Shown here one piece after another: positions 42,282 through 51,077 of a DNA stretch of 62,215 nucleotides. Origin of the DNA: a virus; the IMG/VR virus record IMGVR_UViG_3300037042_003397, positions 1-62,215 of that record; one strand, written 5' to 3'. How positions within the stretch are numbered: position 1 is the first letter of the stretch; each line of letters starts with the position of its first letter. The position numbers were made by a program, and so were the translations under genes. The notes under the pieces are model-generated. The model was not told the origin of the DNA, did not search any database, and was given only the letters and a program-made list of their open reading frames with translations.

Positions 42282-42297
42282 TATCACGGAGGTGATA
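42282..42297 (+). promoter_or_regulatory. Endolysin ribosome-binding site inside a hairpin
   Basis: GGAGGTGAT (42288-42296) is a full complement of the canonical 16S 3' end. It is held in the hairpin TATCAC-GGAG-GTGATA, 3 nt from the ATG. The strong signal may be partly masked by the stem, delaying or tuning lysin synthesis. A TAGATATATCTA palindrome lies just upstream. Confidence 0.5.
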
Positions 42298-42299
42298 CT

Positions 42300-43205
42300 A
42301 TGACCTATACTGTACAAGGTTGCGACATTTCTGTCTGGAACGACGACATCAGCACGCCTCAGCACGTGGATTTTAACAAGATGCTGGCTGCTGGTGCAAA
42401 GTTCGTGTTTATCAAAGCATCTCAAGCGTGTAGGCTAGATCGTGACTACACAATCAACAGCGAGAATGCACGATTGGCAGGGATTCCACGAGGGTTTTAT
42501 CACTACATGGATTGGACAAGATCTGCCGTAGATCAAGCCAGGTTCTTTGCCGGTGTGATTCAGTCCGATCCAGGTGAATTGCCAGCAGTGTTGGATTGCG
42601 AGGAACAGAAAAATGCTCCCGCCGACAGTGCTTCTAAATTCATGGTGTTCTGCCATGAGTATTTCGTTCTAACTGGTAAGCAGGTCATGATTTACACGAG
42701 TAATGGATATTGGGGGGAACATGGATCAACGGATCGCAACTGGCTTGAACATAAATTATGGCTTGCAAATTACCCGTTCTTTCAGCCACCTCCGCCAACG
42801 TACAAGCCTATTATTCCGAAACCATGGACTGAGTACAGGTTTTGGCAATATACGAGCCGAGGTGATGGATATGCCTATGGCGGGGAAGAACCGTACATGG
42901 ATTTGAATGAGTATCCGGGTACGGTTGAAGAAATGAACGCAGAGTTCGGCATCAGTGGATCGATCCCTCCATCTCCGACCGATCCTGTAAATTATTTGAT
43001 CGGAAAGGTTGTGAGTCCAGATGGGCTGTGGCTCCATACGATTCCATCGACTGCCGTAAACACACGGATCAGGGTGATGCCGAAGGGTGAATCGCAGAAG
43101 ATCGTGGATATGAGCGCACCGAAAGAGATGTGGGGAAAGAACGAAAATGGAGAGTGGTTTGCTCTAACTTACGATGGAGTCACACTGATGGAGGTTACAC
43201 CTTGA
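42300..43205 (+). CDS. GH25 lysozyme endolysin, 301 aa
   Basis: Cleaves the N-acetylmuramic acid-N-acetylglucosamine linkage of peptidoglycan. The N-terminal 210 residues carry GH25 motifs: D9 in GCDIS, FYHYM at 67-70, and VLDCEE with Asp99 and Glu101 as catalytic pair. W-Q-Y-T at about 180 belongs to the same fold. The last ~65 residues resemble an SH3-like cell-wall-binding domain. No signal peptide is visible, so a holin is needed; two membrane genes follow. Confidence 0.85.
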   Translation: MTYTVQGCDISVWNDDISTPQHVDFNKMLAAGAKFVFIKASQACRLDRDYTINSENARLAGIPRGFYHYMDWTRSAVDQARFFAGVIQSDPGELPAVLDCEEQKNAPADSASKFMVFCHEYFVLTGKQVMIYTSNGYWGEHGSTDRNWLEHKLWLANYPFFQPPPPTYKPIIPKPWTEYRFWQYTSRGDGYAYGGEEPYMDLNEYPGTVEEMNAEFGISGSIPPSPTDPVNYLIGKVVSPDGLWLHTIPSTAVNTRIRVMPKGESQKIVDMSAPKEMWGKNENGEWFALTYDGVTLMEVTP

Positions 43206-43885
43206 CACCTGAACAAATACACGAACTTATCTCGATAATAGAGCAACATGGATTGTCTCTGGTTGCACTCATTGTGTTAGTTGTATTCGTCCTATGGCCT
43301 TGGGTAAAAGGATGGAAACAACGGGCCGAAAAAGCAGCCGAAACAAATGAAACAATATCGGCTGACAACCTGGAATTGTCTATTGCCGCCGAAGTAGAAA
43401 TCATGAATATCCTTGCAATGGTAGCATCATCCTTAGGTGCTCAATGGGCCGTCTTATGGCAATTTCATAATGGAATCGTGACATCTGCTGAAATCCCATT
43501 TATGAAACTGAGCGTAACCAATGAGTTTGCCGAGGAAGGAAAAAACCTCCGTGGTAGCAACTACCAGGGAATACCAATAAGCGTATTTTTAGATGCGGTA
43601 ATGGAGGTGAAGGATAAAACATTTATTAAAGTGTGTCTGGATAGTCAGTACAAATCAATTGTTAATTCATACAAGGGTGATGGCGTAGAATGCGGGTACC
43701 TGTTTCGAGTAAACGGTATTCGTGGTGCTATGGTGGGAATTTTGTCTGTATCTTTTGACAAACCTTTTGAATTAACTATTGAAAAGATAGAAGAAGCTAA
43801 AGGCATGAGTGCCAGGCTATCTATGGTATTGGCAAGATTAAGTTCAAGTTTATTAAAATATCATCGTAGATCAGATGATAAATAA
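43202..43885 (+). CDS. Membrane-anchored GAF-like protein next to holin, 227 aa
   Basis: Start TTG at 43202, chosen because GGAGG lies 8 nt upstream and the codon overlaps the endolysin stop; the ATG at 43130 lies inside the endolysin gene. One transmembrane helix at residues ~20-38 (VALIVLVVFVLWPWVKGW) precedes a helical linker and a domain with AVLWQFHNG ... GYLFRVNGIRGAMVGILSV. The F-H-N-G plus later ligand-pocket strands resemble GAF-type sensor folds seen in some phage proteins. It may regulate holin timing; this is inferred. Confidence 0.55.
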   Translation: MTPEQIHELISIIEQHGLSLVALIVLVVFVLWPWVKGWKQRAEKAAETNETISADNLELSIAAEVEIMNILAMVASSLGAQWAVLWQFHNGIVTSAEIPFMKLSVTNEFAEEGKNLRGSNYQGIPISVFLDAVMEVKDKTFIKVCLDSQYKSIVNSYKGDGVECGYLFRVNGIRGAMVGILSVSFDKPFELTIEKIEEAKGMSARLSMVLARLSSSLLKYHRRSDDK

Positions 43886-43895
43886 GGATAGCTAA

Positions 43896-44252
43896 ATGAC
43901 AGAAGATCAGATTGTTGACCTAGTAAAACAAATACTTCAAGCGCCTGTACTCATGGGAGCTGCCGGGGCACTTATATCGCTGCTGGCAACTTATCTTCCT
44001 GGATTTCGAGAGTGGTTCGCAGCACTTAGTTCATCTCACAAAGCACTTGGAATGTGGGTTGCGATTACTGTGCTGACGATCCTGGTAGGTGTGTCAAGTT
44101 GGACCAAGTTCGTGGTAATCGTGACGCCGGATAAGTCGGGTGCGATCGTATTGATCTTCACTTATTTCACAACGTTGATTGCTAACCAATCGACCTACAC
44201 GCTGACTAAGGGGTCGCTTCCAGAAAGTGTAAAAATTATCAAAAATAAGTAA
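43896..44252 (+). CDS. Holin, 118 aa
   Basis: Two or three hydrophobic helices (VLMGAAGALISLLATYLPG; ALGMWVAITVLTILVGVSS; AIVLIFTYFTTLIANQS) and a basic C-terminus, directly after the endolysin and GAF-like genes. Size and topology fit a phage holin that permeabilises the inner membrane. AAGGATAGC precedes the ATG. Last gene of the rightward arm. Confidence 0.65.
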   Translation: MTEDQIVDLVKQILQAPVLMGAAGALISLLATYLPGFREWFAALSSSHKALGMWVAITVLTILVGVSSWTKFVVIVTPDKSGAIVLIFTYFTTLIANQSTYTLTKGSLPESVKIIKNK

Positions 44253-44255
44253 AAT

Positions 44256-44285
44256 AAAATGCCTACGATAAATCGTAGGCATTTT
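44256..44285. terminator. Bidirectional terminator between convergent arms
   Basis: Stem AAAATGCCTACGAT / ATCGTAGGCATTTT with a 2-nt loop. A-tract on one side and T-tract on the other allow use in both directions, ending the structural transcript and the leftward replication transcript. Confidence 0.85.
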
Positions 44286-44289
44286 ACTA

Positions 44290-45150
44290 TTAACAGTATT
44301 TTGATAATTCAACGATTGACTCCTTGAGCGTATACCCGGTCATCGCTCCGTAGAAGTCAAATATATCCATCCCCTTTGGATTGTACAAATTGCATCTTCC
44401 GCTTAGACAGGTACACCTATCCATTGTCGTGTCTGCCCTAAAAGATGGATGTTTATCTTCATGTCTAATATCCGGACACCTACCCATCCACCATCTTCCA
44501 TCGCTAGAATTTCTTGCCAATTTCGTGTAGTCAAATACCAGATCAAGTATTCCGATTTTGGATTTGATATATTTGATTGAATAAGATTGATCTTCGTCCA
44601 GTGTATTCCATACACTAGATGGTTTCAGATTTTTAGGTTGTATTTCTTTTTGAATTTCATACGGAAATAATTCATGAAGTGAACTTATTGTAATCACCCT
44701 GGATAAGTTTCCAGTATACACGGCGCCACTTGGGTGTACACTCGGTGGTGAGAGTACGAATGTTCTTTCAGATTTTATGTCAACGCCAGTTTTTAGTTTT
44801 TGGCTATATTCTTTTTCCCTAACTTTAAAGTAGAAGTGAATTCCTCTCGAAGTGATGACCTGGTATGTGGTGTCAAATATCTTCTGCCATGTCCTTTTGA
44901 GTCCATCATACCATTGTTGAAAATAGGCCATATCATCGAAATCGACCACGACCAATCCATTCATGCCACAACAAAGGCCGATATTTCGCCTAATTTTGGT
45001 GTTAAACCATCCATTGACCAAATCCATATCCGGTAATTTTGTATTCCAATTACCCCATTTTACCAATGGTATCTTTGTTCTAAATTTTACTGGAATCGGA
45101 GACACACCAAAATCAATCCAGTACTTTGCGTAATCCATCGTTGTGTTCAT
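44290..45150 (-). CDS. PrimPol-type DNA primase with zinc finger, 286 aa
   Basis: The N-terminal ~170 residues match bifunctional primase/polymerase folds: VVVDFDD at residues 67-73 with metal-binding Asp, and SRGIHFYF at 101-108 with the conserved His. The C-terminal 70 residues contain GRCPDIRHEDKHPSF followed by CTC and GRC, a CHC2-like zinc site. It would make primers for phage DNA replication. It overlaps the 60-aa gene by 38 nt. Confidence 0.75.
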   Translation of the reverse strand: MNTTMDYAKYWIDFGVSPIPVKFRTKIPLVKWGNWNTKLPDMDLVNGWFNTKIRRNIGLCCGMNGLVVVDFDDMAYFQQWYDGLKRTWQKIFDTTYQVITSRGIHFYFKVREKEYSQKLKTGVDIKSERTFVLSPPSVHPSGAVYTGNLSRVITISSLHELFPYEIQKEIQPKNLKPSSVWNTLDEDQSYSIKYIKSKIGILDLVFDYTKLARNSSDGRWWMGRCPDIRHEDKHPSFRADTTMDRCTCLSGRCNLYNPKGMDIFDFYGAMTGYTLKESIVELSKYC

Positions 45151-45295
45151 TAATTTCTACCTTTTTCGTTCTATCAATACTGCCTGGTATGATGATTGCT
45201 ATACTTTGTTCTTTCATTCCATGAAATGTAGATAGGTAGATTTTCTTTTCTTTGATAGCTTTATCCAGAAGTTCATAAAGTTCCTTTAAATTCAT
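45113..45295 (-). CDS. Hypothetical protein, 60 aa
   Basis: AGGAGAGTATTC precedes the start. The product is a helix (MNLKELYELLDKAIKEKKIY) followed by a beta hairpin. It overlaps the helicase end by 23 nt and the primase start by 38 nt, so it is translated within the replication operon. It may be a small adaptor between the two; no family is recognised. Confidence 0.55.
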   Translation of the reverse strand: MNLKELYELLDKAIKEKKIYLSTFHGMKEQSIAIIIPGSIDRTKKVEINEHNDGLRKVLD

Positions 45296-46946
45296 GAATA
45301 CTCTCCTTGAAGTCTAAAGTATAGTTTCTCATTGAGTACGGATCAATCATTGACCCATCTGCCAATGCAGCCACATTATACATATAACTGCCATCATACT
45401 CCCTTTCTCCACGAATGACACGCCCACATGCCTGCTGAGTGCCACAATGGGCACTCCAAAACGCATACCGCTTTCCTTCTTTTGTGCTCATCCGTAAACT
45501 TTGGAACCGATCAGCAGGATTGCTATGATTTATTCCACCAACAATTGCAAATCTTCCCCTTTCATCTCTCAGGTCAGTTCCAGTTCCTAATCCCTGTAGA
45601 GTGTCGACCATGATCGTACCTGGTTCAGAATCAATAAAGGAATTCAATCTTTCAGATACTCCCATTCCTTCTTTTGTTCTTAATATTCTTAGTGGGAAAT
45701 CTCTTATCAGATAATCTCTCAATGTTTTCACCTTATAATTGCTGCTGGTCAAAACGATCCCACGCCACTTTGGATCGAACATATTAATAAATTGAGTTAT
45801 CGCATTGGCTTGAATTTTATAAAGTGATGGGTTTTTATCGAGATTTACTTTGGTCATTTTCGGAACATCCAAAGAGTAGACCGGTCTTTTCTCAATAGGA
45901 ACCGGATGTGGATATTCAAAGAACTTGAAATCTTCTACTCCCAATTCGCCGAATAGCGGCTGTGGATCTCCAATGGTTGCACTCATCAGCATTACCATTT
46001 TCTTGTTTGCGAATAAAGTGCTGGCAATGTTCTTCGCCGTTAGCGTTCTTATCGAGAATACAAGTTGATTTTGCTTCCGGCAGAACGATCTCCAATCATT
46101 ATCGCCAATCGACTTTGAAGAACATTTATAGAATAAATCTTCTTCTTCAATAATGAGATTGAACAATTTATTCAACGAGTCAAACACCTTCACTGTTTTT
46201 GATCCAGTAGGTGTCATCTTGTCAAACAAGTCTTTATTGGACACTTCATTGATGCATTCCGATAACCACTCAATAATTATTGCCTTAGATTTTCCGTTTA
46301 GAATATCGCCATCTCCGGAAGGTCCATAATCTATTAGCGGGAAAGTTGGAAATCCATACTTTTCTCTTTCCAATTCATCCATCTCGAAACTGGATAATTT
46401 TAGAAGTTGTTCGACTGAGGTATGCGCTTCATCAAATATTAATATTCCATCACGCTCCTTTACTGCGTCGCTCAACGAAGCATACGCATAAGTACATGCC
46501 ATGCGATTAGATTGAAGTGCAATATTTCTAGCAATTTGATAAGGGCAACTATTTGCATCAGGACAATTCTTCATATCCTTAAAGTGACAGTCTGATGCCA
46601 TTGGCATCAGACTGTAGGACGATTTCCATGTATTTACTTTTGTTTTCAACACACATGGATACTCTTGCTTTCCCTTAATAATATCAAGTCCATATCCATT
46701 TTTATATTGATCCAATAGTCCATGATTTTGAACCAATACTGTCGTTTTTGCTAAACTTGACAATGCCTTTGCTACTCCACTCTTTCCAACGCCAACGCAT
46801 AATTGAAAGCCGGCGAACGTTGCTCCAGATGATCCACTTTCAATGAACCCGTTATAAATCTGAGATGCTTTTCTGAAGGCTTGAAATTGAGATGGTCTCC
46901 ATTGCGAATGAGGTAATCCTAATGAGCGAGGGTCTAATGATGGCAT
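45273..46946 (-). CDS. XPD/DinG-like superfamily 2 DNA helicase, 557 aa
   Basis: P-loop VGVGKSG at residues 51-57 and DEAH at 172-175. Between them four cysteines (C98, C120, C128, C134) stand where XPD/DinG enzymes bind a 4Fe-4S cluster. Later motifs include VMLMSATIGD, GTGTDLRDERG and the arginine-finger motif QACGRVIRGE. The protein is likely a 5'-3' helicase for phage DNA unwinding. AAGGATATGCT precedes the ATG. The Fe-S assignment is by position of the cysteines. Confidence 0.75.
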   Translation of the reverse strand: MPSLDPRSLGLPHSQWRPSQFQAFRKASQIYNGFIESGSSGATFAGFQLCVGVGKSGVAKALSSLAKTTVLVQNHGLLDQYKNGYGLDIIKGKQEYPCVLKTKVNTWKSSYSLMPMASDCHFKDMKNCPDANSCPYQIARNIALQSNRMACTYAYASLSDAVKERDGILIFDEAHTSVEQLLKLSSFEMDELEREKYGFPTFPLIDYGPSGDGDILNGKSKAIIIEWLSECINEVSNKDLFDKMTPTGSKTVKVFDSLNKLFNLIIEEEDLFYKCSSKSIGDNDWRSFCRKQNQLVFSIRTLTAKNIASTLFANKKMVMLMSATIGDPQPLFGELGVEDFKFFEYPHPVPIEKRPVYSLDVPKMTKVNLDKNPSLYKIQANAITQFINMFDPKWRGIVLTSSNYKVKTLRDYLIRDFPLRILRTKEGMGVSERLNSFIDSEPGTIMVDTLQGLGTGTDLRDERGRFAIVGGINHSNPADRFQSLRMSTKEGKRYAFWSAHCGTQQACGRVIRGEREYDGSYMYNVAALADGSMIDPYSMRNYTLDFKESIHEFKGTL

Positions 46947-46982
46947 AGCATATCCTTTTGAATTGTATTATCTAAAGTAGAC

Positions 46983-47015
46983 AACAATACCCCACAATCG
47001 GCGTGGGGCATTGTT
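46983..47015 (-). terminator. Hairpin between the 136-aa gene and the helicase gene
   Basis: Arms AACAATACCCCA and TGGGGCATTGTT. The single A/C mismatch on the plus strand is U-G on the minus strand. A moderately U-rich stretch follows on the minus strand (TTGTTGTCTACTTT). It may be an attenuator or weak terminator within the leftward transcript. Confidence 0.5.
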
Positions 47016-47041
47016 ATATATTAATCATAGCACGAGATTGA

Positions 47042-47452
47042 CTAAAATGTTTCTTCTTTTGGCACCAAAATACTTTTGAGGCGTGTGATATTATTGAACA
47101 AATAAGTTGGCTGAAGCGTCATATCGAGAATTATTTGTGCAATTCTATCCAAGTCCTCTCCATCTGTTATCAATTCATTCAGAAGTAAAACGGCCACATT
47201 GATATAAGAACTTGTATATTTTCCTTTTCCGAATTCTACGATTTGCATTGTTCTTTTTAGCGTGTCAGGAGGTAATGTGATTTTTAATGTTACCTTTAAA
47301 TCCTTTCCTGAAAATGTTTTTTTTCTTATTTTTTGCTGGTCAACGTAGATAGATACAAATTCTGCGCTCTGGTTAAATTCTTTTTCCAATTTCACCTGTT
47401 CGTTATTTTTCTTTTCAACCATCCACGACATGTACTTATGCTGTTTTGCCAT
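47042..47452 (-). CDS. Hypothetical protein, 136 aa
   Basis: The start at 47452 (MAKQHKYMSWMVEKKNNEQV) has AAGGGTAAACATA upstream; the longer frame from 47530 is within the preceding gene. The middle contains KVTLKITLPPDTLKRTMQIV, like a ribbon-helix-helix strand and first helix, followed by helices. It could be a DNA-binding protein of the replication operon, but the match is weak. It overlaps the nuclease-like gene by 17 nt. Confidence 0.5.
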   Translation of the reverse strand: MAKQHKYMSWMVEKKNNEQVKLEKEFNQSAEFVSIYVDQQKIRKKTFSGKDLKVTLKITLPPDTLKRTMQIVEFGKGKYTSSYINVAVLLLNELITDGEDLDRIAQIILDMTLQPTYLFNNITRLKSILVPKEETF

Positions 47453-47984
47453 TATGTTTACCCTTCGCCTTGATACTTTTCTTAGACTCGGCGACTGCAT
47501 CGTAGAAGTTTTTTCTCCATTCTTTTCCAAGAATTATTGATGCGAATGTCTCGATTGAAATTACAAATAATCCACTAACTCTTTCCTTTGAAAATCCTTC
47601 TTGAATAACGAGTAATGAATTAGCGATCATGAACAAGAATTTATTGATTTCAATTACCGACGCATTATCTTCTAAGTCGCCGAGATAATACCATCTCTTT
47701 TCTTGCTCATCGTATCCATTCTCCACTAATTTTACAATATTCTTACACCCTTGAATGAACGTGTCTACATTTTCACTTTCGTTAGAGGCGATAAACATCC
47801 CATCGGCATACCTCTTTATTTCTATAAACCACGGAGATTCGTTTGCAAAAATGATGAAATCGCATAACATCCTTGATTGAGTTGTCTTCTCGTTCATCAT
47901 TGAGATAATATCAATGACTGCCAATTGTGCCTCGCACGGATTTTTCCATGTGTAATCGTACCCATTACTTTTGTTTATTTGCAT
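47436..47984 (-). CDS. PD-(D/E)XK nuclease-like protein, 182 aa
   Basis: Residues 41-58 read CDFIIFANESPWFIEIKR, with D42, E55 and K57 in the spacing of the D...ExK active site of restriction-endonuclease-like folds. A preceding helix and following strands are compatible. The rest is helical. It starts directly after the nucleotidyltransferase stop. Possible recombination or end-processing nuclease; activity is not shown. Confidence 0.45.
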   Translation of the reverse strand: MQINKSNGYDYTWKNPCEAQLAVIDIISMMNEKTTQSRMLCDFIIFANESPWFIEIKRYADGMFIASNESENVDTFIQGCKNIVKLVENGYDEQEKRWYYLGDLEDNASVIEINKFLFMIANSLLVIQEGFSKERVSGLFVISIETFASIILGKEWRKNFYDAVAESKKSIKAKGKHNGKTA

Positions 47985-48725
47985 TTATACCTCACTATTT
48001 AAATTTGAAATTTCCTCAAAAGTTCCAAGATCGTGATATTCACAATTAAGGATAATATTAGCGATCACACTGTATCTCTCTTTTGAGGCTGCAATATTGA
48101 TGATATTTGCAAAATCAAAAATACCATTTTTTACGCAAGTATGAATCAGTTCTGTAAATCGTTGATGCCAGTACATAAATCCCCATACGTATTCCAGCTT
48201 TGTTACTTTTGGCTTATCTACCACATTAACCACTTCTATATTCTTCAGTTCGACCATCCCGAACTTTTCTGGATGATCTGTTTTGAACAGTCCCATAGAC
48301 ACATAATACTCATCTCCCGGAACGGTCATAATATCTGCAAATATATCTATTGGGCTTATGATCGTATCTGCCATACCGAATACTACTCTTTTTCCACTGG
48401 TCAAATGATAAGCAGCGTCAATCGCACTTGCAAGACCTGGTGATGTTGACTTGTAATTACTATCTGGCAAATCTTCTTGAACAACGTAACTTATATTACA
48501 TCCAAATCTTTTTCCACTTCCAAAGTATTTTATCAACTGACTTTTCTCATCATTAATAACAAATACGATATGATTTACTCCAACATACAACATATTTTCA
48601 AGTATGTACTGCGCCACTGGTTTATACTTGTTATCCCTAATGATCGGGTACAATTCTTTCGGAAATGGAATATTAAGTCTTAATCCCTTTCCGGCAGCCG
48701 GTATCAATCCAATAATTTTATCCAT
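47985..48725 (-). CDS. Sugar-1-phosphate nucleotidyltransferase (RmlA/GalU-like), 246 aa
   Basis: The N-terminus IIGLIPAAGKGLRLNIPFPK is the nucleotide-binding signature of RmlA/GalU-type enzymes, with the Lys in P-F-P-K-E. VVFGMADTI supplies the metal-binding Asp. It makes a dTDP- or UDP-sugar from the sugar-1-phosphate. It is unusual inside a replication operon and would supply donor for the phage glycosyltransferases at 21.1 and 55.5 kb. The sugar is unknown. Confidence 0.75.
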   Translation of the reverse strand: MDKIIGLIPAAGKGLRLNIPFPKELYPIIRDNKYKPVAQYILENMLYVGVNHIVFVINDEKSQLIKYFGSGKRFGCNISYVVQEDLPDSNYKSTSPGLASAIDAAYHLTSGKRVVFGMADTIISPIDIFADIMTVPGDEYYVSMGLFKTDHPEKFGMVELKNIEVVNVVDKPKVTKLEYVWGFMYWHQRFTELIHTCVKNGIFDFANIINIAASKERYSVIANIILNCEYHDLGTFEEISNLNSEV

Positions 48726-48816
48726 GTAAAATCCTAATAGTTTTTGTTTGTGGCTGTCAAGTTGGCGCTAGTATGACAATTTAAGGTCTCGTCCTATGAC
48801 CACACCACTTTGTTAT

Positions 48817-50961
48817 TTACATATCAACCTTGATCTCTCGCATCGTGAACAGGAAGTCAAATCCGGCAACGTTCATAGTTGCCCCTTCTCTTTGCGTCAA
48901 ATCAGGGAACCACTTCTTTCCAAGAAGAATAGCAAACTTTGTTCGATTTAGCGTGTTGCGAACATTCTTCAGTATAGACTTTCTGTTTTCAATCGCAGCC
49001 TCCAACCATAGAACAGCCAGCTTCTTTTCGGAAGTACTATCGGAAACGGAAATACTTTTGACTTCCGATGGTAGTTCTCCCATCGCTGCCCAGATCATCA
49101 TTTCCGATTCGGTCATTTTCTTTCCACTTGAATTTTTCAGCAACACAGCATTGATACTCGGTAACGATGAGAACTTCTGCATCTTCACATCAAATTCTCT
49201 CGCTATGTAGAAGTCCGTGATCGGGTAATCTTCCTTTGGAGGATTGTACCCATTCTTTGTTACTCCCTGAGTATCAAGATAAGTTACCTGATCGTTGCTC
49301 AATGCGACCGTTTCAAGTTTATCATCTGGATCAATTTCATTCTTTTTCCATTTCATAACCTTGAGCAATGCTTCTGAGTACTTCTCAGTAGATAGCAACG
49401 AGCAGTAATCCAATGCTTTCACTTCATCGAATTTACGGTTCATCACTGGAATTCGTTTCAGGTTAATCACGTATATTTCATCTGCATTCCAGTCACCCTT
49501 AACGATCTTTTCTTTCTTCAATGTATTGAATGACGCTTCCGATAACTTGACTGGCAATGATGTTACGTTCAGGTTGCCATCAAGAACGATAGTGTAATTC
49601 CTGAAAATCCAGGTCGGGTACACTTTCGCAAATCCAAACTTTTCACAGTCATAATTCAATTCAATCATACCATCTATCTTTACCAGGATACTGATATTGA
49701 GCCTGGTTGCATTCCATGTCAGATCGGATAACCTGCAAGCTGGATTAGTTTCCTTACGCTTGAATTCAGAATAACCATCATGCTGTCTGGTGCGAACACC
49801 TGTTCGCTTGTACTTGAATTCAGGATGATAAGGATAAAAGAACGTGTCCTTATCGTCCCGCAGCATTTCAAGTAAATCCAACATGCAGAACCGATCAACA
49901 CGAGGAACGTACCCCAACCGCCTTCCATCGGTGTATCTCTTATCCTCATGGAACGTTGCATCCAGCAGTTCTTTCTCTACCAACCCATATTCATCGTTGG
50001 TGAACGCATTGTAAAGTCGATCAACCAGAGCAACATCGCCGATCTTGCCGAGTATGGATAGTGCAATATCGCTGTGCATCTTCTGAGAGAAGATCATCGC
50101 ACTTGCGTACAGTCCAGGAAGAATTTCCTGAACATTGATCTTGTCCATGTCCATTGGCGGAGAACTTGTGATGAAGTAAATCTCGTCCGCTTCATCGATC
50201 ATCATACTCGGCATTTCAACGGAGTATTGAGTAATAACACCATCTTTCAGAGTGAAAGCAACATCCATGTTCTTATCAATCAAGAAGCTGATCGGGACAA
50301 CAAACACCTTTCTCGGTGATGCTTTGGCTCCGATAAAGTCTTTCATCGATGAACTGAATTCTTCAAGTTCAGACGAATGAATAAGTTGTCCTCCAATTCT
50401 GGCTGACATATCTGACATCAACTCTTTGTTGTAATAACTTCCATAACCAACAAAGATTGCCTTGCTGATAGTGCCCTTGATGTTATCAATCGCTTCCTTG
50501 ATGTTACGAATTTCTTTGGTGTAATCGCTAACCACCGGGTATCCATCTGTGAAGAACATCAGTCCAAAATTGCTGCACAGCGGATAAATCTCATCAACAA
50601 CTTCCCTGGTATCGTATAGGATTTCACTGAAGCAGGTTGTCCCGATTGGAGATTTATTACTGGCGATGATCCTTTTGAATGTTTCTACATCATCATGCGA
50701 TTGCTTTACGAACCCTTTCAAGATGAACCGGAATTTTCCTTCACCGGAGAACCACCCCAATGACATGATATCGCCAATGTCGATGCTCTTGTAATGTTCA
50801 ACCAGATCAGCAGCTAATCCGTCCAACATATAACTCATTGACCCGGATCGGTCATAAATCCAGATGTGATTGACTTTTTGCTTTGACTGCTTTACCTCTG
50901 GCTGCTTTGGTATCGCTACTCTTGTCAAAAAGTGATTACTATCCAACTTGATTGTGTCCAT
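48817..50961 (-). CDS. von Willebrand factor A-domain protein, 714 aa
   Basis: Residues ~30-200 form a VWA domain with a complete MIDAS: DRSGSMS, then GTTC supplying Thr, and FTDGYP supplying Asp, so it should bind Mg2+ or Mn2+. The remaining ~500 residues are beta-rich in the middle (ISILVKIDGMIELNYD) and helical at the end, with no recognised domain. It lacks a signal peptide. A promoter lies upstream at 51013-51040. Large phage VWA proteins are known but of unclear function. Confidence 0.75.
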   Translation of the reverse strand: MDTIKLDSNHFLTRVAIPKQPEVKQSKQKVNHIWIYDRSGSMSYMLDGLAADLVEHYKSIDIGDIMSLGWFSGEGKFRFILKGFVKQSHDDVETFKRIIASNKSPIGTTCFSEILYDTREVVDEIYPLCSNFGLMFFTDGYPVVSDYTKEIRNIKEAIDNIKGTISKAIFVGYGSYYNKELMSDMSARIGGQLIHSSELEEFSSSMKDFIGAKASPRKVFVVPISFLIDKNMDVAFTLKDGVITQYSVEMPSMMIDEADEIYFITSSPPMDMDKINVQEILPGLYASAMIFSQKMHSDIALSILGKIGDVALVDRLYNAFTNDEYGLVEKELLDATFHEDKRYTDGRRLGYVPRVDRFCMLDLLEMLRDDKDTFFYPYHPEFKYKRTGVRTRQHDGYSEFKRKETNPACRLSDLTWNATRLNISILVKIDGMIELNYDCEKFGFAKVYPTWIFRNYTIVLDGNLNVTSLPVKLSEASFNTLKKEKIVKGDWNADEIYVINLKRIPVMNRKFDEVKALDYCSLLSTEKYSEALLKVMKWKKNEIDPDDKLETVALSNDQVTYLDTQGVTKNGYNPPKEDYPITDFYIAREFDVKMQKFSSLPSINAVLLKNSSGKKMTESEMMIWAAMGELPSEVKSISVSDSTSEKKLAVLWLEAAIENRKSILKNVRNTLNRTKFAILLGKKWFPDLTQREGATMNVAGFDFLFTMREIKVDM

Positions 50962-51012
50962 GCTGCTCCTTTTCTGTATTTCAAAATTGAAAATTTATTG
51001 TGAATTAATACT

Positions 51013-51040
51013 ATTATACCATATGACCATAATAATGCAA
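51013..51040 (-). promoter_or_regulatory. Promoter for the VWA gene
   Basis: On the minus strand, TTGCAT and TATAAT are separated by 16 nt, about 50 nt upstream of the VWA start. The perfect -10 suggests independent transcription of the gene and a boundary between it and the structured segment upstream. Confidence 0.55.
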
Positions 51041-51077
51041 TAGGCAAAATACTTCAATATTCTTACTCAAGAAATAA

